This document shows, one piece after another, positions 1 to 6,918 of a stretch of DNA of 64,000 bases. The DNA comes from Oscillospiraceae bacterium. Its GTDB lineage: Bacteria; Bacillota; Clostridia; UMGS1840. Positions within the stretch are counted from its first letter, which is position 1; every line of letters starts with the position of its first letter. Below the pieces are notes generated by a model. That model searched no databases. It was not told the origin of the DNA and saw nothing but the letters and a program-made list of their open reading frames with translations. The DNA is taken from NCBI GenBank assembly GCA_015068645.1, contig SVKD01000005.1:1-64000 (forward strand), read 5' to 3'. The translations under genes were made by a program, and so were the position numbers.

Positions 1-82
1 TGATATTTTTTAGTAATGCGGTCGCCAAACCATTTACTATTATATCATGAAGGTTTTTCTTTTGCTAAAGCTTTTTTATCTT

Positions 83-101
83 CCCCCAGTAGAACTGGGG
101 G
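83..101. other. Perfect GC-rich hairpin near window start
   Basis: An 8-bp perfect stem (CCCCCAGT/ACTGGGGG) closes a 3-nt loop. It is not followed by a clear T-run on either strand, so it is a poor terminator. Such compact palindromes are also found at the ends of IS200/IS605-type elements, but no transposase is visible. The rest of bases 1-130 shows no gene that I can support. Confidence 0.4.
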
Positions 102-130
102 TTTATCTCCACGCCTAAAGACACCAAACA

Positions 131-165
131 AAAAAACAGCACTCATAACGAGTGCTGTTTTTTGT
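131..165 (-). terminator. Bidirectional intrinsic terminator
   Basis: An 8-bp stem (CAGCACTC/GAGTGCTG) is flanked by A- and T-runs. It lies 15 bases downstream of the S-layer gene that ends at 181 on the minus strand. Confidence 0.85.
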
Positions 166-180
166 TATCTTTTCTGAAAA

Positions 181-2418
181 TCAGGATACATTAAATCTTT
201 CTTCGTAGAAAATGTCAGTCCAAGTTTCAACATTGTTTTCTACTTTATGGTCATGCCAGTTACTTGCTTCCAAGATTTCGTAGTATGCCCAATGAGATTC
301 TGCTAAATCAGGATAGGTCAGAACATCTTCGTAGTTAGCTTTGATGTATTCTTTATCTGCTTCACGGTTCAACATTCTGTTGATGATGGTAACCGCTTCA
401 GAACGTTTGATCGGCTGATCAGGACGGAAAGTACCGTCTTCATAACCGATTAACCAACCTTTGATAACAGCAGAATCAATGTATTCTTTTGCCCAATGAT
501 TATCTGCAACATCGGAGAAGGTGTTGTCTGCACCGTCTTCTAATTCAAAGAATCTGGAAGCAATCGTAGCAAATTCTGCACGAGTAATATTGTTGTGGGG
601 GCGGAAAGTACCATCTTCATAACCTTCAACAATATCAACTTTGCTTAAATATTTGATGTAGGGCGTTGACCATTCACCATCTTTTACATCGGAGAAGGTG
701 CTTTCGCTGCCATCTAAGAATACCATCTTCTTCACGATTAAACGGGAGAACATTGCAGAAACTTCCGCTCTGGTAACATAATCGTCTGCATCAAAGTTAC
801 CGGTATCTCTACCGTGAACATAAGCGATATGTTCTTCAGTAAGGCCAGGAATGCCACCTTCTGCTAAATTAATGGTATCAGTGGTTACATAACTGTCAAT
901 CCAACCGGGTTTAGTTGCATAAGTTTTGATGGTGGTTTTATCTGCCACATTGAAGGGACCTTCGTATTTCGGAGAATTTTTGGTGGGAGTAGATCCGTCG
1001 GTGGTGTAGTAAATGGTAGCACCGGGAGTTTTGGTTTCTAAAGTAACGGTAATATTTTTATCTGCATCAACTTCAAAAGTAATAGTAGGAGCTTCTACAC
1101 GCTGAGTAGCAGATGGACCGGACGGTGCAGGTCTGTGGTTTTCTTCAGACACTTTGATATCCAGCTCCATAAACAACTCTTTGGTATTACCGTTTACAGC
1201 ACCTTCAAAATCGTTATTGGTATCTCTGTATAATTTTAAGATACCTTCGCCTACTTCCGCACCGGTTAATACTAACATACCGGAATCTCTGTCAACAGTT
1301 GCAATGTTGATCAAGGTATCCGCAGTATCGGTAACTCCTGCATCTAAGCTGGAAGATAAGCTGGGAACAAATACTAAAGACGCTTCTTCACCACGTTCAA
1401 ACAGTTTTACCAGTTCATCGGAAATCACTTTTAAGTAAACAGTTTCGCCAACTTTAAAATCAACAACTAAATTATTAGGTTCTACCATATTGATTTTATT
1501 GGTACCTGCTACATCAGAATATACTTCCACTTTGGCATCCATAACGCCGGACATAATGGTGTTCATCACGGTTGCCATAACGTCTGCATCATCTGCTTTT
1601 AACGCATTGATAGAAGCAACCAGGATTTCAATAAAGGGAGAATTAGTGTTTACAGTGGTACCGGTAACAGTAACCATACCGTTACCAACCATCGCATTGG
1701 TAGCCAAACCTAACTGGTCCCCTGCAGGATTGGTCAGTGCAGCTGCAGCAGCATTTCTTACATAAGGATTGATTGCATCAACAAAATCAGCCGCATTGGG
1801 AGTGCAATATGCATTTAAGAAAGCTGTAATATTGCCTGCAGCCTGGCTTCTTAAGTTTTTCTGAAAATCAATTACAAATGCACCTAATGCATGTTTGGTC
1901 ATATAACCATTAGCATCTGCAGGATCATCGAAAGTAACTTTGTTTAAAATATCAGCAGGTTTTGCAGTGGTAGCGCCAATGGTGACATCAGTATAGAAGG
2001 TTGCAGCAGCTCTGTTGATATCTGCATCACTGATGTTGTTATCTTTGGTGTTGGGGTCACCAACAGTTCCGTTTTTCGCATTGGTGAAAGTCATCAGTTT
2101 GATGAATCCGTATGCTAAAATCTGAGCTTCTTCGTCAGAAACTACAGCAGCATTGGGAGAAGTAATACCACTGACAACAGAAGTATCCACAGTATTGTGA
2201 TAATTTCTCAGTGCAGTTAACTGATCGATAGACACATTTCTGTATGCACGGATCAAATCTGCACCGTAATTAGTTGTGCTAGGATGACTCTGCATACCTA
2301 ACAGAACTTCTTTAAATTCCTGTTCCGTCATAGTAGGAACAGTTCCGGCAGCATGAGATACCAATGAAAAAATCGGTAACATCATGATTACCAAAAGCAA
2401 AGCAATGATTCTTTTCAT
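181..2418 (-). CDS. S-layer homology domain protein with chitobiase-type domain
   Basis: Secreted cell-surface protein of 745 residues. Residues 1-24 form a classical signal peptide (KR, hydrophobic core, SHAA). Residues about 25-430 are an Ala/Asn/Thr-rich region I do not recognise. Residues about 440-515 resemble the CHB_HEX_C_1/FN3-like domain (motif ATIYYTTDGSTP). From about residue 528 come three SLH repeats (TRAE, GYEDGTFRPHNNITRAE, GYEDGTFRPDQPIKRSE) and a fourth partial one. SLH repeats bind pyruvylated secondary cell-wall polymer, so the protein is probably anchored by its C-terminus. The start has an AAAAGGAGC Shine-Dalgarno. A second, smaller SLH protein follows upstream on the same strand. 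The cargo function of the N-terminal half is unknown. Confidence 0.9.
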   Translation of the reverse strand: MKRIIALLLVIMMLPIFSLVSHAAGTVPTMTEQEFKEVLLGMQSHPSTTNYGADLIRAYRNVSIDQLTALRNYHNTVDTSVVSGITSPNAAVVSDEEAQILAYGFIKLMTFTNAKNGTVGDPNTKDNNISDADINRAAATFYTDVTIGATTAKPADILNKVTFDDPADANGYMTKHALGAFVIDFQKNLRSQAAGNITAFLNAYCTPNAADFVDAINPYVRNAAAAALTNPAGDQLGLATNAMVGNGMVTVTGTTVNTNSPFIEILVASINALKADDADVMATVMNTIMSGVMDAKVEVYSDVAGTNKINMVEPNNLVVDFKVGETVYLKVISDELVKLFERGEEASLVFVPSLSSSLDAGVTDTADTLINIATVDRDSGMLVLTGAEVGEGILKLYRDTNNDFEGAVNGNTKELFMELDIKVSEENHRPAPSGPSATQRVEAPTITFEVDADKNITVTLETKTPGATIYYTTDGSTPTKNSPKYEGPFNVADKTTIKTYATKPGWIDSYVTTDTINLAEGGIPGLTEEHIAYVHGRDTGNFDADDYVTRAEVSAMFSRLIVKKMVFLDGSESTFSDVKDGEWSTPYIKYLSKVDIVEGYEDGTFRPHNNITRAEFATIASRFFELEDGADNTFSDVADNHWAKEYIDSAVIKGWLIGYEDGTFRPDQPIKRSEAVTIINRMLNREADKEYIKANYEDVLTYPDLAESHWAYYEILEASNWHDHKVENNVETWTDIFYEERFNVS

Positions 2419-2475
2419 AGTTTTTTGCTCCTTTTATAAAAATTATATTTTTAACAATTTAAAAAATACTTTTTG

Positions 2476-3513
2476 TTATTTGTTTGCAAACTGATAGCAA
2501 CGGTACAGCATTTGGGCTGCTTCAGCACGGGTAGCCGACATTGTGGGGTTAAAACAATTGAGTTCATTCCCTTGAATAATGCCGTTTTCCTGCAGAGTAA
2601 TTACTGCAGTTTTAGCATAAGATGCAATATACCTGTCATCTTCAAAGGTTGAATTTCTTGAAGTACTTCTATCAAACATACCGAGCATTTCACCAACACG
2701 GAACATCATCACAGCCATATCCTGACGGGTAATGTTGCGTCCAGAACCAAATTGACCGTCTCCGATTCCCAGTACCAACTGACGGCTTGCCATCGTGGTA
2801 ACATAGGGATAAAACCATGCGTTTTCCGGCACATCAGAAAATGCCGGCTTTTCTGCTCCTGCTTCAATAGCGAAAGCGATACACATCATTTTCGCAAACT
2901 GTTCACGAGTAACATTGGATGCGGGAGCAAAAGAAAAATCACTTACCCCGTTGATAATGTCGCGATTAAATAAGTCGGTAATCGCTCCTTCTGCCCAACC
3001 ATATCCGGCTAAGTCATCAAAAACGTGACTACGTTGACCATTTTCGTCAAATCCTAAAATAATATAGGCTTCCTTAATCAAAGCTTGATACAGTGGCTCA
3101 AATTCCGCCGGAATTTCACCGGTCAGCAACATTGCAACCGATTCCGAAGAAAAAGCATCGGTACAAAGCGCAATATATGCAGCCTCCATAGAGGTAGCAG
3201 TGTTGATCGTAGTAGTCTTCATACGTTGCTCGAAATTATCTTCCCGCAAAGTATCATTTGCCTTCTCAGCCTCTGCGATGGTCAACACAGTTTGAATCGT
3301 TTCTTTCATCTTTGCATCCACAGAAGCATTCGTAATAGAAAGTTCTCTGTACAGCGGAACCGCGCCATATAGCTGCGGTAAAAAATTGGGGTCCTGATAT
3401 ACTCTTTTGAACACTCGCATCACATCTGCATTAGTAATTGCAAAAGCAGGTGCTGTGAACACATTGACAAGCACAATCAGAATGCATAAGAAACGCTTAC
3501 AAAACATCCTCAT
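2476..3513 (-). CDS. S-layer homology domain protein
   Basis: Secreted protein of about 345 residues. The chosen start is the ATG preceded by AGAGGTG at 8 bases, ten codons inside the longest frame; it gives a clean signal peptide (CKRFLCILIVLVNVF, then APAFA). The middle ~150 residues are unassigned. The C-terminal half holds three SLH repeats (around TREQFAKMM, TRQDMAVMMF and TRAEAAQMLY). The third has lost the usual GYEDG/TFRP spacing but keeps TRAEAA. It lies 57 bases upstream of the larger SLH gene and may be co-transcribed. Role beyond wall anchoring is not evident. Confidence 0.85.
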   Translation of the reverse strand: MRMFCKRFLCILIVLVNVFTAPAFAITNADVMRVFKRVYQDPNFLPQLYGAVPLYRELSITNASVDAKMKETIQTVLTIAEAEKANDTLREDNFEQRMKTTTINTATSMEAAYIALCTDAFSSESVAMLLTGEIPAEFEPLYQALIKEAYIILGFDENGQRSHVFDDLAGYGWAEGAITDLFNRDIINGVSDFSFAPASNVTREQFAKMMCIAFAIEAGAEKPAFSDVPENAWFYPYVTTMASRQLVLGIGDGQFGSGRNITRQDMAVMMFRVGEMLGMFDRSTSRNSTFEDDRYIASYAKTAVITLQENGIIQGNELNCFNPTMSATRAEAAQMLYRCYQFANK

Positions 3514-3680
3514 ATAACGAACACCTCTTACAGAAACAAACACTTCTCAAAACTATCAAACTTCTACCTTCATATAGTAACATAAAAATTATCTAAAGTC
3601 AAGTTTTTTGTAGGAATCTCTTACAAATTTTATTGAATTTTATAAAATTGTGATATTAAAATCCTAAAGGATATTTCATC

Positions 3681-3917
3681 TCATTCCAATTCTACCAGAA
3701 TAATATCATCCCCTATCTTTTTTATTGTTTCAAAATCAATAATCAACTCCTCATATTTGAAGAAAAAACGAAAAATAGAATTACGACATGGCACTATAAG
3801 ACTTTTCAGTGTCCCTGTTTGCAAATCAATTTCTGCATCGTAAACAAAACCCAACCGTTTTCCGTTGGATAAATTGATTACTTCTTTTTTCTGAAGTTCT
3901 CTAACTCTCTCTGTCAT
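3681..3917 (-). CDS. YlmC/YmxH-family PRC-barrel sporulation-type protein
   Basis: Small protein of 78 residues with the PRC-barrel pattern of the YlmC/YmxH family: KKEVINLSNGKRLGFVYDAEID near the N-terminus, GTLKSLIVP in the middle, and I(K/G)xIGDDIILVE at the end. Members occur in spore-forming Firmicutes and are sporulation-associated, but the biochemical role is unclear. The start is the ATG behind AAAAAGGAGAG; the longer frame would put 15 extra codons over the Shine-Dalgarno. Confidence 0.85.
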   Translation of the reverse strand: MTERVRELQKKEVINLSNGKRLGFVYDAEIDLQTGTLKSLIVPCRNSIFRFFFKYEELIIDFETIKKIGDDIILVELE

Positions 3918-3991
3918 GAAAATCTCTCCTTTTTCTATCGGTAATTCAGTGTATGAAAACAAAACCGATCAAAAGCATGTCCACATAAAAA

Positions 3992-4018
3992 AAACAGGGC
4001 TATACAAGCCCTATTTTT
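3992..4018 (-). terminator. Intrinsic terminator after the MATE gene
   Basis: Stem AGGGC/GCCCT with a 7-nt loop. On the minus strand it is followed by an uninterrupted T-run, immediately downstream of the MATE stop codon. Confidence 0.75.
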
Positions 4019-5418
4019 TAAAGAGAATGAATACATTTCCGATAAACACGAATCATAAACAAAACAGATAACAATAAAGATGCAATTTCTGCTACGGGGA
4101 ATGCCCACCAAACTGCTCTCAGGCCAAACCACTCAGATAACATCCACGCTACGGGCACCAGTACGACAAGCTGTCTGCCCAGGGAAACATAAAGACTGTA
4201 GATACTTTTGCCAAGTGCCTGAAACACAGATAAGAAAATGATGCAAACACCTGCAAAAATATAATGCAAACTAATGATCCGAAAAGCCGAAACGCCAATG
4301 GCAAGCATTTCAGGCGAAGCACTGAACATTTTTAAAAGCGGAACAGGGAAAATCTGAAAAATTCCCATTCCGAAAATCATAATTCCGCACGCAATTAGGA
4401 TGCTAAGTCGCATTGTTGCAAGAATACGATGTTTATTTTTGGCGCCATAGTTATATGCGATAATGGGAACCATACCGTTGTTAAGTCCTGTTACCGGCAT
4501 AATGAAAAAGCTTTGCAATTTAAAATATGCACCAAACACCGCAACAGATGCAGCAGATGTTATAAGAATCTGATTCATACAAAGGGTCATCACAGTACCG
4601 ATAGACATTAAAAGAATGGAAGGAACAGCTATAGCATAGATACCTCCAACAGTTTTCCTGTCGGGGCGGTAATGAGTGGGATAAATTTTAATTTCTTTGT
4701 TGCAACGGATATTAATGATAATCCCCAATGTCATAGATACGATCTGCCCCAGTACTGTTGCCAATGCGGCTCCTGCAATCCCCATTTTCGGAAAACCGAA
4801 CAGACCGAATATTAAAATGGGGTCAAATATCAGATTAAAGATGGCTCCTGCTAACTGTACTACCATAGAAAGCAAGGATTTTCCGGTTGACTGAAGCAGT
4901 CGTTCCATAGTAATCTGCATAAAAATACCAATCGAACCGAAACAGATAACACGAAGATAATCCACGCAATACTGTGCAATTTCAGGATCCTTGGTCTGCA
5001 ATCCGGAAAAGCCATCTACAAAGAAAATGCCAAATAACAAAAATGCCACATAGCTGAAAGCTGCCAGATAAATACCTGTGTTGGCAACCTTGTTGGCTTT
5101 TTCAAACTTTTTCTCACCCAAACTTCGGGACAACAGTGCATTAATACCAACACCGGTTCCTGCTCCCACAGCAATCATCAGATTCTGCACCGGAAAAGCA
5201 AGACTAACTGCTGTGAACGCTTTATTATTCGGGTCAATCTGAGCTACAAAAATACTGTCCACAATATTATAGCACGCCTGTACCAACATAGAAATAATAA
5301 TCGGTAAAGACATACTGATTAACAATTTCGGGATAGGCATTGTTCCCATCTTATTTTCTTTTCGTTTTTCCCCTTCAACCTTTTCGTTGATTTCATTTTT
5401 TTCCATAACTTCGCTCAT
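4018..5418 (-). CDS. MATE family efflux transporter
   Basis: Inner-membrane Na+ or H+-coupled multidrug/metabolite exporter of the MATE superfamily, about 466 residues. A hydrophilic N-terminus of ~35 residues precedes 12 hydrophobic segments in two homologous halves. Family features include PIPKLLISMSLPIIISMLVQ at the start of helix 1, NIVDSIFVAQ, NALLSRSLGE in the first half and GLNNGMVPIIAYNYGA in the second. The start is the ATG seven bases behind GGAGG; ten upstream codons were discarded. A consensus promoter lies just upstream and a terminator just downstream, so the gene appears monocistronic. Substrate cannot be inferred. Confidence 0.93.
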   Translation of the reverse strand: MSEVMEKNEINEKVEGEKRKENKMGTMPIPKLLISMSLPIIISMLVQACYNIVDSIFVAQIDPNNKAFTAVSLAFPVQNLMIAVGAGTGVGINALLSRSLGEKKFEKANKVANTGIYLAAFSYVAFLLFGIFFVDGFSGLQTKDPEIAQYCVDYLRVICFGSIGIFMQITMERLLQSTGKSLLSMVVQLAGAIFNLIFDPILIFGLFGFPKMGIAGAALATVLGQIVSMTLGIIINIRCNKEIKIYPTHYRPDRKTVGGIYAIAVPSILLMSIGTVMTLCMNQILITSAASVAVFGAYFKLQSFFIMPVTGLNNGMVPIIAYNYGAKNKHRILATMRLSILIACGIMIFGMGIFQIFPVPLLKMFSASPEMLAIGVSAFRIISLHYIFAGVCIIFLSVFQALGKSIYSLYVSLGRQLVVLVPVAWMLSEWFGLRAVWWAFPVAEIASLLLSVLFMIRVYRKCIHSL

Positions 5419-5454
5419 ATGATATCCTCCGATTTGATTTACACACAAATAAGA

Positions 5455-5483
5455 ATTCTATCATATAATTAAAAAAATGTCAA
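5455..5483 (-). promoter_or_regulatory. Sigma-A-type promoter for the MATE gene
   Basis: On the minus strand TTGACA and TAGAAT are separated by exactly 17 bases. The -10 box lies about 37 bases upstream of the chosen start codon. Confidence 0.7.
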
Positions 5484-5507
5484 ATAAAAACGAAAAATAT
5501 GTGGTTT

Positions 5508-6200
5508 TTACGGAATATTTTTAATACCGCTGACAATTCCTTCCACCAGCTTTTGCTGATATGTTTCATCTTTTAATTTCTGGAGTTCTTCTTCATTGGA
5601 AATGAAACCGCATTCCACCAAAACTCCCGGAATTTGCAGTTTGGAAAAAGTAAGATTTTTATTGGGAAGAGGTTTCTCCATACGATGGTTTTTAGAATCG
5701 ATTTTTTTCAGCTCCGTCATAATACTGCCAGCATACTGAGCTCCGGTAGGGTCATTTTTTCTGTAAAAAACCTGCGCTCCTTTCACATCGGGAGACTCAT
5801 ATTTGTTCATGTGAATGCTCACGAACAAAATTGCCTTTTCACTGTTTGCAATATTTGCTCTCTTTTTTAAATCCGAATTTTTCTGGCTACGAACCGTAGT
5901 TTTCCCCTCTTCATGCAAAGAAACATCTTCACATCTTGTCATGACAACTCGATATCCGTTTTGGGTCAGAACTGCTTCCAATTTTTTTGCAATTTGAAGG
6001 TTCAAATCTTTTTCGGGAGTTCCGTCAATCCCGACGCCGCCCCCATCCATACCACCGTGACCTGCGTCAACCACAATTATCTCCGGATTAAGACCTGCAG
6101 TGGTAATATCTGTGGGCATAGCTGAAATTACTAAAATACCGCTGACCAAAATTGCCAATAATAATCCAATAATCACATTTTTACGAAACACAAAGAACAT
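5508..6200 (-). CDS. cwlD: Germination-type N-acetylmuramoyl-L-alanine amidase CwlD
   Basis: Zn-dependent amidase_3 protein, about 230 residues, matching CwlD in length. It has one N-terminal membrane segment (NVIIGLLLAILVSGILVIS) and then the catalytic domain: VVDAGHGGMDGG with the first zinc His, EKDLNLQIAKKL with the zinc Glu, SIHMN with the second zinc His, and LVECGFISNEEE with the catalytic Glu. CwlD removes peptide side chains to allow muramic-delta-lactam formation in spore cortex, so it suggests a spore former. The ATG start was preferred over an upstream GTG because TGGTGGGG sits six bases before it. Confidence 0.88.
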   Translation of the reverse strand: MFFVFRKNVIIGLLLAILVSGILVISAMPTDITTAGLNPEIIVVDAGHGGMDGGGVGIDGTPEKDLNLQIAKKLEAVLTQNGYRVVMTRCEDVSLHEEGKTTVRSQKNSDLKKRANIANSEKAILFVSIHMNKYESPDVKGAQVFYRKNDPTGAQYAGSIMTELKKIDSKNHRMEKPLPNKNLTFSKLQIPGVLVECGFISNEEELQKLKDETYQQKLVEGIVSGIKNIP

Positions 6201-6280
6201 AAAAATCCCCACCAGTTTTCCTTGATTTTTTAATAATACAGTATATCAAAGAAACTGTGGGGATATGCATTATTTCATAT

Positions 6281-6916
6281 TTAAGGCAAGATTTTTATCA
6301 CACGGACTATATCCTTCACCAACGGTTCAAAAGCACAAAAGTCCTCAGGAGTACCCACCAAAGTACCGTAATGGGTAGGAATTACCACTTTAGGTTTCAT
6401 CTGATTCACCCACTCCGCCGACTCTTTGGGATTCATCGTGTAGGTCCCGCCAATGGGAATCATCGCAATATCACAGGAAATTTCTTCCGGCATTGCATCA
6501 CAATCACCTGAAACATAGATTTTAGCACCATCGATGGTTATGATATAACCAAGCCATCCGTTTTCTTTGGGATGCATTGGTTTATCCACGTTATAAGACG
6601 GCACTGCCTTCACTAAAACACCCTGAACAGAAGTTTCATCGCCTGCTTCCATAAAAACGGCGTTTTCTTTGGTAAACCCATATTCTCCTACTTCACGTTC
6701 CATTGACTTCGGCATCACAAATACCGTTTTATCGCAACTGATTTTTTTGATATCTTCCGGAGAAAAATGGTCATAGTGGGCGTGTGTTATAAACACAATA
6801 TCAGCGTCATTAGTTTCTTTTTGAATTCGAAACGGGTCAAAATACAACACCGGTTCTCCCTCAATACGGATACTGCTGTGTTCATTGATGCTGATTTTTT
6901 CTATCATTTTATTCAT
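6281..6916 (-). CDS. Metallo-beta-lactamase-fold hydrolase (UlaG-like)
   Basis: A 211-residue MBL-fold protein with the zinc signature THAHYDH (residues about 45-51), VSGDCD as the bridging-Asp motif, and PTHYGT as the late His motif. This short architecture is typical of the broad UlaG-like/Zn-dependent hydrolase group, whose substrates are mostly unknown. It starts two bases after the GTPase-NYN gene stops, with GAGGA inside the end of that gene, so the pair should be translationally coupled. Any functional link to that translation factor is inference. Confidence 0.85.
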   Translation of the reverse strand: MNKMIEKISINEHSSIRIEGEPVLYFDPFRIQKETNDADIVFITHAHYDHFSPEDIKKISCDKTVFVMPKSMEREVGEYGFTKENAVFMEAGDETSVQGVLVKAVPSYNVDKPMHPKENGWLGYIITIDGAKIYVSGDCDAMPEEISCDIAMIPIGGTYTMNPKESAEWVNQMKPKVVIPTHYGTLVGTPEDFCAFEPLVKDIVRVIKILP

Positions 6917-6918
6917 TT

